A DNA stretch of 64,000 nt from Mycobacterium colombiense (lineage in GTDB: Bacteria; Actinomycetota; Actinomycetes; Mycobacteriales; Mycobacteriaceae): contig NZ_LZSX01000073.1 of NCBI RefSeq assembly GCF_001665835.1, positions 248,001 through 312,000 of the forward strand, given 5' to 3'. Position numbers and translations under genes: made by a program. This document shows, in pieces, positions 18,029-27,986 of the stretch. Each line of letters starts with the position of its first letter. The first letter of the stretch is position 1. The notes beneath the pieces were generated by a model. It did no database searches. It saw only the letters and a program-made list of their open reading frames with translations, and was not told where the DNA came from.

Positions 18029-18706
18029 CTAGCTCAGGAGCTCGGCCAACTGCTTGGCGGCCTTGACGACCGCATCCTTTCCGCGCATCACGACATCTTC
18101 TCGGTGTGAGATGAGGTTGATGCACGTCGGTGGGGACGGCACCGGACGGCGCACCCCCACGGCCAGGCCGTAGGTATTCGGTTCGATCTCACCGTAGGTC
18201 GTCACCCAACCACGTTCGCGCGCACGGGAAACCAGCTCGCGTTCCCCAGGGCGTGGAGGCATGCACGCGAGCAGGGCGATCCCGGCGGCGCCGCGGTCCA
18301 GCGGGTAGCGGCTGCCTTCGTGGAAGGAAAGCTGGTAGGCGACATGGCTGGGCACGATCACCGCGATCGCCACCTGCTGGTCGCCTTCGGCGATGAGCAG
18401 GGACACGGTGGTGCCGAGCTCGTCGGCCAGCGCCCGCAGCGTCGGCAGACTCACTTGTCGCACGTTGCGGTCGAACGAAGCGCCGAGCACGGCCAGGCCC
18501 GCGGCCGGCCGGTAGCGGCCGTCCTCGCCCTTGGCCACCAGCCGGAACTCGGCCAACGTCGTCAGCAGCCGATAGGCGATGGTGCGGTGGACCCCCACCT
18601 GATCGGCGAGCTGTTGCACCGTCAGTCCACCGGGGGAGTCCGCCACCATCTGCAGCGCGGTCAGACCCCTGGCCAGGGTCTGCGAACCGGTACCGGACCC
18701 CGTCAC
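18029..18706 (-). CDS. IclR-family transcriptional regulator
   Basis: A 225-residue regulator with an N-terminal winged helix ('GLTVQQLADQVGVHRTIAYRLLTTL') and a C-terminal IclR effector domain ('LADELGTTVSLLIAEGDQQVAIAVI', 'YPLDRGAAGIALLA'). In E. coli the mhp meta-cleavage genes are controlled by an IclR protein, MhpR. Here it is divergent from an MhpC/A/B-like operon, with an inverted-repeat array between them, so the same logic applies. It is followed by the KstD-like gene. The inducer is probably an aromatic or ring-opened acid (inference). Confidence 0.9.
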   Translation of the reverse strand: MTGSGTGSQTLARGLTALQMVADSPGGLTVQQLADQVGVHRTIAYRLLTTLAEFRLVAKGEDGRYRPAAGLAVLGASFDRNVRQVSLPTLRALADELGTTVSLLIAEGDQQVAIAVIVPSHVAYQLSFHEGSRYPLDRGAAGIALLACMPPRPGERELVSRARERGWVTTYGEIEPNTYGLAVGVRRPVPSPPTCINLISHREDVVMRGKDAVVKAAKQLAELLS

Positions 18707-18749
18707 AGCCTTGACAGACCTTCCCGCGAGAGCGAAGCTCTATATATAA

Positions 18750-18777
18750 CGCACATCAGTGTGCGATATTAGCACAC
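18750..18777. promoter_or_regulatory. Overlapping inverted repeats, probable IclR operator
   Basis: Two dyads share a central half-site: CGCACA-TCAG-TGTGCG (18750-18765) and GTGTGC-N7-GCACAC (18759-18777). The three half-sites lie in the 126-bp gap between iclR and the hydrolase gene. TATATA at 18741 is a candidate -10 for the minus-strand regulator, so binding could both repress iclR and control the divergent operon. Confidence 0.65.
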
Positions 18778-18832
18778 AGGATACGCCGAAAACGAGAACG
18801 AGATTTCCCCGATCTGGAGGCCGGACAGCACC

Positions 18833-19696
18833 GTGGCGGAGTTCGAGAGCATCTGGAGCGATCTCCAGGGCGTCGCGTTTGAGCAGGGCTACCTCGACGC
18901 CGGAGGAATACGGACCCGCTATCTGCGTGCCGGCGATCCGGGCAAGCCGGTACTGGTGCTGCTGCACGGATCCGGTGGCCACGCCGAGGCGTACGTCCGC
19001 AATCTGGGCGCGCACGCCGAGCATTTCTGGACCTGGTCGATCGACATGCTGGGCCACGGATACACCGATAAGCCGGGTCATCCGCTGGAAGTCGCGCACT
19101 ACGTCGAACACCTGATGGCGGTGCTGCGCACCATCGGTGTGGACCGCGCCTACATCAGCGGTGAATCGCTCGGGGGTTGGGTGGCCGCCCGCACCGCGGT
19201 CGACCATCCGGATGTGGTTGAGCGCCTGGTGCTCAACACCGCCGGCGGTTCGCAGGCCGATCCCGCGGTGATGCAACGGATCATCACGCTGTCGATGGCC
19301 GCCGCCGAGAACCCGACCTGGGAGACGGTGCAGGCGCGCATCAAATGGTTGATGGCCGACAAGTCGAAGGATTACGACGACCTGGTTGCCAGCCGCCAAC
19401 GGGTTTATCGCCAACCGGGATTCGTCTCCGCCATGAGCGACATCATGGCGTTGCAGGATCCGGAAATCCGCGCGCGCAACATCCTCGGCCCGGACGAATA
19501 CGGGTCGATCATCGCCCCGACGCTGGTGCTGTGGACCAGTGACGACCCCACCGCCGACGTGACGGAGGGCCGTCGCATGGCGTCGATGATTCCGGGCGCG
19601 CGCTTCGAGATGATGCCCGGTTGCGGCCACTGGCCGCAGTACGAGGACCCCAAGACTTTCAATCAGTTGCATCTCGATTTCCTGCTGGGCCGGTAA
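18833..19696 (+). CDS. Alpha/beta hydrolase, MhpC-like meta-cleavage product hydrolase
   Basis: A 287-residue hydrolase with '[12 protein letters not shown]', nucleophile elbow 'GESLGG', acid in 'WTSDDPT' and His in '[11 protein letters not shown]', the C-C bond hydrolase pattern (MhpC, BphD, HsaD). It would split a ring-opened 2-hydroxy-6-oxo-dienoate into a hydroxydienoate and an acid. The GTG start at 18833 follows the IclR operator by 55 bp. Its stop overlaps the MhpA-like start by one base (TAATG). First gene of an eight-gene run. Confidence 0.85.
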   Translation: MAEFESIWSDLQGVAFEQGYLDAGGIRTRYLRAGDPGKPVLVLLHGSGGHAEAYVRNLGAHAEHFWTWSIDMLGHGYTDKPGHPLEVAHYVEHLMAVLRTIGVDRAYISGESLGGWVAARTAVDHPDVVERLVLNTAGGSQADPAVMQRIITLSMAAAENPTWETVQARIKWLMADKSKDYDDLVASRQRVYRQPGFVSAMSDIMALQDPEIRARNILGPDEYGSIIAPTLVLWTSDDPTADVTEGRRMASMIPGARFEMMPGCGHWPQYEDPKTFNQLHLDFLLGR

Positions 19697-21417
19697 TGGC
19701 CGCACCGGGGCAGGAGGTACCTGACATCGAGACGGACGTGCTCGTGGTGGGCGCAGGGCCGGTCGGTTTGACCCTCGCCAATATCCTTGGGCTGCAAGGC
19801 ATCCGCACGGTCGTGGTCGACGAACGGGACACCCTCATCGACTACCCCCGCGGGGTGGGCCTGGATGACGAGGCGCTGCGGACCTTCCAGTCGATCGGGC
19901 TCGCCGAGCGGGTGCTGCCGCACACCGTGCCCAACCAGATTCTTCGGTTCGTCGACGCCAAGCGTCGAGTGCTCGCCGAAATGGCGCCGCCGGACGCACG
20001 TTTCGGGTGGCCTAAGCGAAATGGCTTCGTGCAGCCGCTCGTGGACGCCGAATTGCTGGCCGGCCTGGACCGATTCGAACACGTCCAGGTGCGGTGGGGA
20101 CGCCCGATGACGGCATGCCAGGAAAGCGCCGACGGGGTGACCGTCGAACTCGGTGACGCCGACAACGACGGTGACACCTCGCGTGTGCGGGCGCGCTATG
20201 TGGTCGGCTGCGACGGCGGCCGCAGCATGACCCGCCGGGTGATGGGTGTGTCGTTCGACGGAACGACGTCGTCGACCCGGTGGCTGGTGGTCGACATCGC
20301 CAACGACCCGCTGGGCCATCCGAACAGTGAGGTCGGCGCCGACCCCGAACGCCCGTATGCCTCGATCTCTATCGCCCACGGAATTCGCCGCTTCGAGTTC
20401 ATGATTCACGCCGACGAAACCGATGAGCAGGCCGAAGATCCCGCGTTCCTGACGCAGATGCTGGCCCGGATGGTGCCGCACCCCGACCGGGTCGACGTGA
20501 TCCGGCGCCGGGTGTACACCCACCACTCGCGGATCGCCGGCGCGTTCCGCCAGGGCCGGCTGCTGCTGGCCGGGGACGCGGCCCACCTGATGCCGGTGTG
20601 GCAGGGCCAGGGGTACAACAGCGGGATCCGCGACGCGGCGAACCTGGGCTGGAAGCTCGCCGCGGTGGTGAGTGGGCGGGCCGACGACAAGCTGCTGGAC
20701 ACCTACGACGTGGAACGCCGCAAGCACGCCCGCGCGATGATCGACCTGTCCACCATGGTGGGCCGGGTGATCTCGCCGACCAACCGCCGGGTGGCGACCG
20801 CCCGGGATCTGCTGGTGCGCTCGGCGTCAATTGTCCCGTCGCTCAAGCGATATGTGCTGGAGATGCGGTTCAAGCCGATGCCGCGCTATGAACACGGGGC
20901 CGTCGTACACGCCGCGCCGGGCCGCACCGATTCGCCGGTCGGAACCCTGTTCATCCAGCCCCGCGTCGATACCCGGGACCAGCAGAACGTGATGCTCGAC
21001 GACGTGCTCGGTTCGTGGTTCGCCGTGCTGTGCTGGAACAACAACCCGCGCAAGATTCTCGGCGATGTGGCGTTCGCGAACTGGAAAGCCCTGGGCGCCC
21101 GGTTCTTTGCGCTCCGCCCGGCGACCCAACTGCACTGGACCGGACACGACGACCCCGATGTCGTGGTGGTCGGTGACCGGCACGGTGGCCTCAAATCCTG
21201 GTTCGACGCCCACTCCGACTCGGTGCTGTTCCTGCGCCCCGACCGGTGCATCGCGGGTGCCTGCATCGCTCAGCGCGCCCCCGACCTGAGCGCCGCACTC
21301 TTTGACGCACTCACACTCACGCCGCGAGGGGGTGATTTGCAAAGTGGCACTGGCTCTGTGCTGTATGTCGCACAGCCCTCTCCTGAATCTTCCGGGGCCG
21401 TCGCAGGACCTGCTTGA
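19696..21417 (+). CDS. FAD-dependent monooxygenase, MhpA-like
   Basis: A 573-residue flavoprotein hydroxylase of the PheA/MhpA group: '[22 protein letters not shown]' (FAD-binding fold), '[14 protein letters not shown]' (DG motif) and '[36 protein letters not shown]' (GD motif). The family ortho-hydroxylates phenolic acids to catechols. ATG at 19696 overlaps the hydrolase stop. The last 25 codons overlap the MhpB-like gene in another frame. With the neighbouring dioxygenase and hydrolase it gives a hydroxylate, cleave, hydrolyse sequence. Confidence 0.9.
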   Translation: MAAPGQEVPDIETDVLVVGAGPVGLTLANILGLQGIRTVVVDERDTLIDYPRGVGLDDEALRTFQSIGLAERVLPHTVPNQILRFVDAKRRVLAEMAPPDARFGWPKRNGFVQPLVDAELLAGLDRFEHVQVRWGRPMTACQESADGVTVELGDADNDGDTSRVRARYVVGCDGGRSMTRRVMGVSFDGTTSSTRWLVVDIANDPLGHPNSEVGADPERPYASISIAHGIRRFEFMIHADETDEQAEDPAFLTQMLARMVPHPDRVDVIRRRVYTHHSRIAGAFRQGRLLLAGDAAHLMPVWQGQGYNSGIRDAANLGWKLAAVVSGRADDKLLDTYDVERRKHARAMIDLSTMVGRVISPTNRRVATARDLLVRSASIVPSLKRYVLEMRFKPMPRYEHGAVVHAAPGRTDSPVGTLFIQPRVDTRDQQNVMLDDVLGSWFAVLCWNNNPRKILGDVAFANWKALGARFFALRPATQLHWTGHDDPDVVVVGDRHGGLKSWFDAHSDSVLFLRPDRCIAGACIAQRAPDLSAALFDALTLTPRGGDLQSGTGSVLYVAQPSPESSGAVAGPA

Positions 21418-22282
21418 CGACATCGAAGGCGCGATCGCCGCGGCGCGCGCCTTCGTCGAGGAGTATGACCCCGAACTGGTGGTCAGTTTCTCTCCGGATC
21501 ACTACAACGGCTTCTTCTACAAGGTGATGCCGCCCTTCTGCATCGGCACCAGCGCCTGCGGAGTCGGCGACTACGGCACCCACGCCGGTCCGCTGAACGT
21601 GCCGGAAACGCTTGCGACCGAATGCGCGAGGGCGGTCCTCGACGCGGGCGTTGACATCGCGGTGTCGGCAAGCATGGACGTGGACCACGGCACGGTTCAG
21701 CCACTGGAAAAGCTCTTCGGCCACGCCACCGCCCGTCCCGTGATACCGATCTTCGTCAACGCCATCGGCGTGCCGCTGGGCCCGATGCATCGCTGCCGTG
21801 CGCTCGGCAGGGCCGTCGGCGACTATCTGGCCACCCTGGACAAGCGAGTTCTGATCCTGGGATCCGGTGGGCTCTCGCACAGCCCGCCGGTGCCGACCCT
21901 GGCGACCGCGCCCGCCCCGGTGCGGGAGCGGATCGTGCACGGCCGGCCGATGACGTCCGAGCAGCGGCAGGCCCGGCAAGCCGCCGTCATCGACGCGGCC
22001 AAGAGTTTCGCCGCCGGCGACAGTGAGTTGCAGGCGCTCAACCCGACGTGGGACCAGCGATTCCTGGAAATCATCGACGGAGGATGGCTGAGCGAATTGG
22101 ATGGGTGGTCGAATTCGTTCGTCTCCCATGAGGGCGGCAGCTCCGCGCAGGAGATCCGCACCTGGGTGGCGGCGTTCGGGGCGCTGGAAGCGGCAGGGCC
22201 CTACGAGACCACCGAGCGCTATTACAAGCCCGCGCCCGAACTGATCGCCGGTTTCGCCATCAGAACGGCACTTCCGAAATGA
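21344..22282 (+). CDS. mhpB: 2,3-dihydroxyphenylpropionate 1,2-dioxygenase, MhpB-like
   Basis: A 312-residue class III (LigB-fold) extradiol dioxygenase using Fe(II). Similarity to E. coli MhpB runs throughout: '[13 protein letters not shown]', '[25 protein letters not shown]', '[12 protein letters not shown]', '[16 protein letters not shown]', 'LNPTWDQRF', 'IRTWVAAF', '[13 protein letters not shown]'. The metal-ligand and catalytic His residues in these blocks are present. GTG at 21344 with a G-rich ribosome site aligns with the start of MhpB. It overlaps the MhpA-like gene by 74 bp and the next gene by 4. Symbol by family similarity; the true substrate may differ. Confidence 0.9.
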   Translation: MALALCCMSHSPLLNLPGPSQDLLDDIEGAIAAARAFVEEYDPELVVSFSPDHYNGFFYKVMPPFCIGTSACGVGDYGTHAGPLNVPETLATECARAVLDAGVDIAVSASMDVDHGTVQPLEKLFGHATARPVIPIFVNAIGVPLGPMHRCRALGRAVGDYLATLDKRVLILGSGGLSHSPPVPTLATAPAPVRERIVHGRPMTSEQRQARQAAVIDAAKSFAAGDSELQALNPTWDQRFLEIIDGGWLSELDGWSNSFVSHEGGSSAQEIRTWVAAFGALEAAGPYETTERYYKPAPELIAGFAIRTALPK

Positions 22283-24018
22283 CGGCGGCATTGGACGGTT
22301 TCGATCAGGTTGTCGACGTGCTCATCGTCGGGTCCGGCGGCGGCGGCATGACCGCGGCGCTGACGGCGCAGGCCGCCGGGCTCGACGCACTGGTGATCGA
22401 AAAGTCGTCCCACTTCGGGGGTTCCACCGCTTTGTCGGGTGGCGGCATCTGGGTGCCCGGGGCTCCCGCGCAGCGGCGGGAGGGCTATGTGCCCTCACCC
22501 GAAGCCGTGGTGGGCTACCTCAAGCTGATCACCGACGGATTGGTCAGCGAGGCCCGGCTGCGGCAATACGTCGAAAGCGCGCCGCAAATGCTGCAGTTCT
22601 TGGAGCAGCTTTCCGGATGGTTCGAATTCGTCTGGAAGCCCGGCTATGCCGACTACTACCCCGAGCTGCCCGGCGGCTCCGAGCTCGGCAGCACGATCAA
22701 CGTGCCCGCGATCGACCTGCGGAAGTTGGGTCCCGACGAGCAGAAGCTGCTCGCGCCCCTGGCGCTGGCCCCGAAGGGAATCTGGTTGGGGCCCAAGGAC
22801 CTGCGCACGTTCTATCGGATCAGGCAGTCGTGGGCGGGCAAGGGCGTGCTGATCAAATTGATTGGGCGAATGGTCCGGGCGAGGGTGTTCGGTGAGCGGA
22901 TGGCCGCGATCGGACAGTCGCTGGCGGCCCGGCTCCGGCTGGCGTTGCGGGAGCGCGGTATCCCGCTCTGGCTGGACTCGCCGATGGTGCAGCTGCTCAC
23001 CGACGCCGACGGGTCGGTCACCGGCGCGGTGGTGGAGCGCGACGGCAAGGCGCAGCGGATCGGTGCGCGGCTGGGGGTCATCCTGGCGTCCGGCGGATTC
23101 GACCATGACCTCGCCTGGCGCAAAGAGCTTCTGCCCGAGGTGGACCAGGACTGGAGCTTCGGCAACCCCGCGGCCATGGGCGACGGCATCCGCGCCGGCC
23201 AAGAGGTGGGCGCCGCAACGGATCTGCTCGACGAGGCCTGGTGGTTTCCGGCGATCCAGTGGCCGGACGGCCGTATGCAATTCATGCTCAACGAACGGAT
23301 GATGCCGGCGCAGTTCATCGTCAACGGTGCCGGCAAGCGCTTCATCAACGAGGCGGCTCCCTACATGGACTTCGGTCACGCCATGATCGACGGCCAGCGA
23401 TCCGGCGTCACGCACATCCCGTGCTGGCTGATCACCGACTACAGGTCGTTCAACCGCTACGTCGTCGGGGGGCACCTGCCGATACCCAAGATTCCGGGAG
23501 CGCCGGTGCCGACCGGCCGCAAGATCCCACCGGCCTGGCTGGAATCGGGCGTCGTCAAAGCGGCCACGACGTGGGACGAAATGGCGGCCAAGATCGGCGT
23601 GCCCGCGGACCAGCTTGCCGAAACCGCCCGCCGTTTCAACGAACTCGCCGGCAAGGGCCACGATGACGATTTCAACCGCGGCGACAGCGTGTACGACAAC
23701 TACTACGGCGACCACACCCTGCCCAACCCGAACCTGTATCCGCTTGGCGATCCGCCGTACTACGCCTTCCGGATCGTTCTCGGCGACCTCGGGACCTCGG
23801 GCGGCCTGCTGACCGACGAACACGCCCGCGTGCTGCGGGCCGACGGCAGCGTGGTGCCCGGCCTGTACGCGGTGGGTAACACGTCCGCGCCGGTGATGGG
23901 CCGCAGCTACGCCGGTGCGGGCGCGACCATCGGCCCAGCCATGACCTTCGGCTATGTCGCGGCGAAACACATTGCGGCCCAAGCAGCCAACCGAACCGTT
24001 AATACTCATAGGAGGTAA
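22279..24018 (+). CDS. FAD-dependent dehydrogenase, 3-ketosteroid-delta-1-dehydrogenase-like
   Basis: A 579-residue KstD/fumarate-reductase-family flavoprotein. '[29 protein letters not shown]' and '[14 protein letters not shown]' begin the protein. '[35 protein letters not shown]' ends it. It is longer than the 16386 paralogue, with an insertion around residues 120-210. The ATG overlaps the mhpB-like stop (ATGA). A KstD-type enzyme inside an mhp-type operon is unusual. It may oxidise a cyclohexyl- or cyclohexenyl-carbonyl substrate to the aromatic phenol used by the MhpA-like enzyme (inference). Confidence 0.88.
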   Translation: MTAALDGFDQVVDVLIVGSGGGGMTAALTAQAAGLDALVIEKSSHFGGSTALSGGGIWVPGAPAQRREGYVPSPEAVVGYLKLITDGLVSEARLRQYVESAPQMLQFLEQLSGWFEFVWKPGYADYYPELPGGSELGSTINVPAIDLRKLGPDEQKLLAPLALAPKGIWLGPKDLRTFYRIRQSWAGKGVLIKLIGRMVRARVFGERMAAIGQSLAARLRLALRERGIPLWLDSPMVQLLTDADGSVTGAVVERDGKAQRIGARLGVILASGGFDHDLAWRKELLPEVDQDWSFGNPAAMGDGIRAGQEVGAATDLLDEAWWFPAIQWPDGRMQFMLNERMMPAQFIVNGAGKRFINEAAPYMDFGHAMIDGQRSGVTHIPCWLITDYRSFNRYVVGGHLPIPKIPGAPVPTGRKIPPAWLESGVVKAATTWDEMAAKIGVPADQLAETARRFNELAGKGHDDDFNRGDSVYDNYYGDHTLPNPNLYPLGDPPYYAFRIVLGDLGTSGGLLTDEHARVLRADGSVVPGLYAVGNTSAPVMGRSYAGAGATIGPAMTFGYVAAKHIAAQAANRTVNTHRR

Positions 24019-24020
24019 CG

Positions 24021-25322
24021 ATGAAAATCTCACTGTTCTACGAATTCGCTCTGCCGCGGCCCTGGGCACCCGACGACGAACACGTCCTGCTGCAGGACTG
24101 TCTCAACGAGGTCGAGGCCGCCGACAAAGCGGGCTTCTCCACCGTGTGGCTGACCGAGCACCACTTCCTCGAGGAGTACTGCCACTCGACGGCACCGGAG
24201 ATCTTCTTGGCCGCGGCCAGCCAGCGGACCAAGAACATTCGCCTGGGATTCGGCATCATGCACCTGCCGCCGGTGGTCAACCACCCCGCCCGGGTGGCCG
24301 AGCGCATCGCCACCCTCGACCTGCTCTCCAACGGCCGCGTCGAATTCGGTACCGGCGAGTCGTCATCGGTCGGTGAGCTCGGCGGGTTCAACATCGACCC
24401 CGCCGACAAGCGCGCACAATGGGAAGAGGCGCTCGAGGTCTCGATCCGCTGCATGATCGAGGAGCCGTTCACCGGCTTCAACGGCGAACACGTCCAGATG
24501 CCCGCGCGCAACGTCGTTCCCAAGCCGCTGCAAAAGCCGCACCCGCCGGTCTGGGTCGCCTGCACGCGGCCGGCCAGTGTGCAGATGGCCGCCCAAAAGG
24601 CGATCGGCGCCTTGAGTTTCGCCTACACCGGTCCCGGACCCCTGACCGAGCGGGTCAACGGCTACTACAAGGAATTCGAGGAGAACGGCGTGCCGGTCAC
24701 TCCCCGGATCAACCCGAACATCCTGGCCATCGGCGGGGACCTGTCCATGATGGTGGCCAAGACCGACGAGCAGGCGTTGCAGCGGCTCGGGCAGGGCGGC
24801 GGCTTCTTCTCGTTCGGCATCATGCACTACTACATGACCGGAGTGCACACGCCGGGGCGCACCGGAGTCTGGAAGCGCTACCTCGAAGAGGTGGAGAAGG
24901 ATCCGACGCTGGCGTACGGGCCCGGCCGGGGCGCCATCGGCTCTCCGGCCACGGTGCGCGAGTTCCTGCGCGGCTACGAGGAGAGCGGCGTCGACGAGAT
25001 CATCTTGCTGCTCAACCCGCGTAGCCACGAGGGCACCATGGAATCCATCGAGCTGATGGGCAAAGAGGTGCTCCCCGAATTCATCGAGCGGGACGCAAAG
25101 GCCGTGGCGGAAAAGGCGAAACGGCTGGAGCCCGTCATCGAAAAGGTGGAGGCGCGCCGGCCGAAATCGACCGCCCCGCAATTCGACGAGGATTACTCGT
25201 TCGGTGGACTCCCGACCGGTCGCGGCGGTAAGTTCACCGCCAGCGAGATCCCCGAAGCAATGGCGGAGATCAACGAAGGCCGCGTACAGGCGGCGCAGCG
25301 CGCAAAGGACCAGCAGAAGTAG
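24021..25322 (+). CDS. LLM-class flavin-dependent oxidoreductase
   Basis: A 433-residue luciferase-like monooxygenase. 'GFSTVWLTEHHFLEEY', 'IRLGFGIMHLPPVVNHPARVAERIATLDLLSNGRVEFGTG' and 'GSPATVREFLRGYEESGVDEIILLLN' are the standard blocks of bacterial luciferase-like enzymes using reduced FMN. A roughly 60-residue charged C-terminal tail goes beyond the barrel. AGGAGGTAAC precedes the ATG, the strongest ribosome site in the operon. It is probably a two-component monooxygenase, but no flavin reductase is adjacent. Confidence 0.9.
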   Translation: MKISLFYEFALPRPWAPDDEHVLLQDCLNEVEAADKAGFSTVWLTEHHFLEEYCHSTAPEIFLAAASQRTKNIRLGFGIMHLPPVVNHPARVAERIATLDLLSNGRVEFGTGESSSVGELGGFNIDPADKRAQWEEALEVSIRCMIEEPFTGFNGEHVQMPARNVVPKPLQKPHPPVWVACTRPASVQMAAQKAIGALSFAYTGPGPLTERVNGYYKEFEENGVPVTPRINPNILAIGGDLSMMVAKTDEQALQRLGQGGGFFSFGIMHYYMTGVHTPGRTGVWKRYLEEVEKDPTLAYGPGRGAIGSPATVREFLRGYEESGVDEIILLLNPRSHEGTMESIELMGKEVLPEFIERDAKAVAEKAKRLEPVIEKVEARRPKSTAPQFDEDYSFGGLPTGRGGKFTASEIPEAMAEINEGRVQAAQRAKDQQK

Positions 25323-25363
25323 TGCCGGACGGCATCTGAGCCGGGAGAATTTCGAGGCGAGCC

Positions 25364-26191
25364 TTGGGAGAGATCGACGAGCTGTGGCGCTACGACGGCC
25401 GTCGTGCGGTGGTGACCGGATGTGCGTCCGGCATCGGCGAACACGTGGTGCGTCAGCTCACCGAGCTTGGGGCCGAAGTCATCGGGTTGGACAAACGGCG
25501 ACCGGACTTCGCGATCGACGAGTTCCATGAGGTCGATCTGGCCGATCAAACATCGATCGAGTCGGCGGTCAGCGCGGTGACGGGTCAGGTCGATGCGCTG
25601 TTCAACGTTGCGGGCGTGTCGTCCGGGATCGGCGATCCGCCACTCGTGGTGACCATCAACTTTTTGGGGATGCGCCACGCCACCGAGGCACTCGTTCCGA
25701 AGATGGCCGCGGGATCGTCCATCGTGAGCGTGTCATCGCTCGCGGCGGCCGCATACCGGGAGCACCTGGCGGAGGTGGCGCCGCTGCTTTCCACCGCGAC
25801 GATGCAGGAGGGTATCGACTGGTGCGCCGGGCATCCCGATGCGCTGGGCACCGGCTATCAGCTGTCCAAGGAAGCGATCATCCTCTACACCATGCGCAGC
25901 GCAACGCCGCTGGGCGCGCAGGGAATCCGCATCAACTGCACCGGACCAGGGGTCACCGAGACGCCGATCCTGGACCAGCTGCGCACCGCGTATGGACAGG
26001 GTTTCCTCGACGACATTCCCAAGCCGCTGGGCCGTGTCTCCGGTCCCGCCGAGCAGGCCGCGGTGCTGCTGTTCCTGAATAGCAATGCCGCCAGCTATAT
26101 TTCGGGCCAAGTGTTGTGGGTCGACGGCGGAAACGTGGGCGCCGCAATCGCGCGTGAACTCGAGGAAGGGCATGCCCCGTGGCCAGTGTGA
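25364..26191 (+). CDS. Short-chain dehydrogenase/reductase (coniferyl-alcohol/hydroxysteroid dehydrogenase-like)
   Basis: A 275-residue classical SDR: 'VVTGCASGIG' cofactor motif, 'NVAGVSSG', catalytic Ser in 'VSVSSLAAA', 'YQLSKEA' (Tyr and Lys), and 'GQVLWVDGG' near the end. The extra segment between the Ser and the YxxxK motif is typical of 3-alpha-hydroxysteroid/coniferyl-alcohol dehydrogenase-like proteins. The TTG start at 25364 is the only start compatible with the N-terminus. It overlaps the next gene by 13 bp. It oxidises or reduces an alcohol/ketone intermediate of the operon. Confidence 0.87.
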   Translation: MGEIDELWRYDGRRAVVTGCASGIGEHVVRQLTELGAEVIGLDKRRPDFAIDEFHEVDLADQTSIESAVSAVTGQVDALFNVAGVSSGIGDPPLVVTINFLGMRHATEALVPKMAAGSSIVSVSSLAAAAYREHLAEVAPLLSTATMQEGIDWCAGHPDALGTGYQLSKEAIILYTMRSATPLGAQGIRINCTGPGVTETPILDQLRTAYGQGFLDDIPKPLGRVSGPAEQAAVLLFLNSNAASYISGQVLWVDGGNVGAAIARELEEGHAPWPV

Positions 26192-27168
26192 CCGACTTTC
26201 GCCGTACCGCACGCGATGTCAGCAACTGGGGCCGTTGGGGCGATGACGACGAACTCGGCACGCTGAACTTCATCACCGAGGAAAAGATCGCCCAGGCCGC
26301 AGGCCTGGTCCGACACGGCAAAGTATTTCCACTCGGCGTGGACTTCGGCTCCTCGGGGCCACAGGGCGCCTTCGGTTTTCGGCACAATCCGATCCACGTG
26401 ATGACGGTGGACGGCGGTGACGCCAGCACGCTGGCCAAGTACGGGCCGGATTGGGACCGGAACCCGACGGCGGCGCAGATGGGCCCGTACTTCGTCGACA
26501 ACCTGTTCCGGTTCAACGACGACATGATCATCATGCCGTTGCAGGCGGCCACCCAATGGGACGCGTTGTCGCACGTCTATTACGACGACCAGCTCTACAA
26601 CGGGATCCCCGCGGGTTCGGTGACCAGCCTCGGTGCCCGCCGGCTCGGCATCGAGAAGGTGGACGGTAAGGGCATCACCTCACGCGGTGTGCTGCTGGAT
26701 CTGGTGCGTCATCGCGGCGCGGAGGTCTTCCTGGAGCACGGAAACCCCATCACGCCCGAGGAATTGGACGACGTGGTCCGGGCGCAGGGCGTGGCGATCG
26801 GACGTGGCGACATCCTTCTCATCAAAACCGGTTGGTGGACAAGGTATCTGCAGACGGGAAACAAGACCGAACAATATTCCGGCCTGGACTGGCGATGTGC
26901 CCAGTGGCTGCACGATCACGAAATCGCGGCGGTCGCGTCCGACAACCTCCAAGTCGAAGACCCGGTGTCCGGGGTCGACGGTGTGTTCTTGCCCTTCCAC
27001 CTGCTGACGCTGCGCGACATGGGGCTGATGCTCGGTGAGTACTGGGACCTGACCGCACTGGCAGCCGATTGCGCCGCCGACGGCGTGTACGAGTTTCAAC
27101 TCATCGCACCACCGCTGAGATTCGTTGGGGCAGTGGGCTCACCGGTGAACCCGATCGCGATCAAATGA
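26179..27168 (+). CDS. Cyclase-family protein (kynurenine formamidase-like fold)
   Basis: A 329-residue protein of the cyclase family (metal-dependent hydrolases related to KynB). The metal site usually written HxGTHxDxPxH appears as 'QAATQWDALSHVYYD', retaining Asp and the last His but with Gln where the first His would be. 'GDILLIKTGWW' and 'AVASDNLQVE' follow as expected. GTG at 26179 overlaps the SDR. Family members hydrolyse amides, lactones or cyclic ketones. Here ring opening of an alicyclic intermediate would fit, but this is inference. Confidence 0.83.
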   Translation: MASVTDFRRTARDVSNWGRWGDDDELGTLNFITEEKIAQAAGLVRHGKVFPLGVDFGSSGPQGAFGFRHNPIHVMTVDGGDASTLAKYGPDWDRNPTAAQMGPYFVDNLFRFNDDMIIMPLQAATQWDALSHVYYDDQLYNGIPAGSVTSLGARRLGIEKVDGKGITSRGVLLDLVRHRGAEVFLEHGNPITPEELDDVVRAQGVAIGRGDILLIKTGWWTRYLQTGNKTEQYSGLDWRCAQWLHDHEIAAVASDNLQVEDPVSGVDGVFLPFHLLTLRDMGLMLGEYWDLTALAADCAADGVYEFQLIAPPLRFVGAVGSPVNPIAIK

Positions 27169-27983
27169 TGCAGCGCAAAACCCTGTCGGTTGACGGCCTG
27201 GCCACCAGCTACCTGGAAGCCGGCGACGGCGACCCGGTGGTATTGCTGCACGGGGGTGAGTTCGGCGCCGGCGCCGAACTCGGCTGGGAACGCAACATCG
27301 CCGCGCTCGCCGCGCGGTATCGCGTCCTGGCGCCGGACCAGCTGGGATTCGGGCAGTCCGCGAAGGTCATCGACTTCGTCGACGGCCGCGGCATGCGGAT
27401 CCGGCATGTGGCGCGGTTCTGCGAACTGCTCGGCGTCGACACGGCGCACTTCGTGGGCAATTCGATGGGCGCCATCAACCTGCTCACCGACGCCACGTCC
27501 GACGCACCACTACTCTCGGTGCGCAGCTTGGCAATCATCTGTGGCGGTGGAGAGATCCAGCAGAACGAGCATTTCGAGGCGCTGCAGAACTACGACGCGA
27601 CGTTGCCCGCGATGCGCCGCATCGTCCACGCGCTGTTCTTCGACTCCGGCTACCCCGCCGACGACGACTACGTGCGTCGCCGCTACGAGTCGAGCACCGC
27701 GCCGGGAGCATGGGAAGCCATCGCCGCGGCCAGGTTCCGGCGCCCCGGCGCCACGCCGTCCGCGACCCCGTCTACCACCCGGGCCTACGAACGCATCGGC
27801 GTGCCAACGCTTGTCGTCGAAGGGGCGGGGGACAAGCTCCTTCCCACCGGCTGGTCCGCCGAGATCGCCAAGCAGATCGACGGGGCCCGTTCGGTTGTGG
27901 TCGACAAGGCCGGACACTGCCCCCAGATCGAGCAGTCCTCGGTGGTCAACGAGTTGCTGATGGATTTCCTGGGCGCACTCTGA
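27165..27983 (+). CDS. Alpha/beta hydrolase, second MhpC/BphD-like hydrolase
   Basis: A 272-residue hydrolase with 'VVLLHGGEFGAGAELGWERN', 'VLAPDQLGFGQSAK', nucleophile elbow 'GNSMGA', acid in 'EGAGDKL' and His in 'KAGHCPQIEQ', the same class as the first gene of the operon. ATG at 27165 overlaps the cyclase stop (ATGA). Two C-C hydrolase candidates bracket the operon, suggesting two different cleavage products, or an ester-cleaving role for one. It is convergent with the multicopper oxidase (3-bp gap). Confidence 0.87.
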   Translation: MMQRKTLSVDGLATSYLEAGDGDPVVLLHGGEFGAGAELGWERNIAALAARYRVLAPDQLGFGQSAKVIDFVDGRGMRIRHVARFCELLGVDTAHFVGNSMGAINLLTDATSDAPLLSVRSLAIICGGGEIQQNEHFEALQNYDATLPAMRRIVHALFFDSGYPADDDYVRRRYESSTAPGAWEAIAAARFRRPGATPSATPSTTRAYERIGVPTLVVEGAGDKLLPTGWSAEIAKQIDGARSVVVDKAGHCPQIEQSSVVNELLMDFLGAL

Positions 27984-27986
27984 GTG

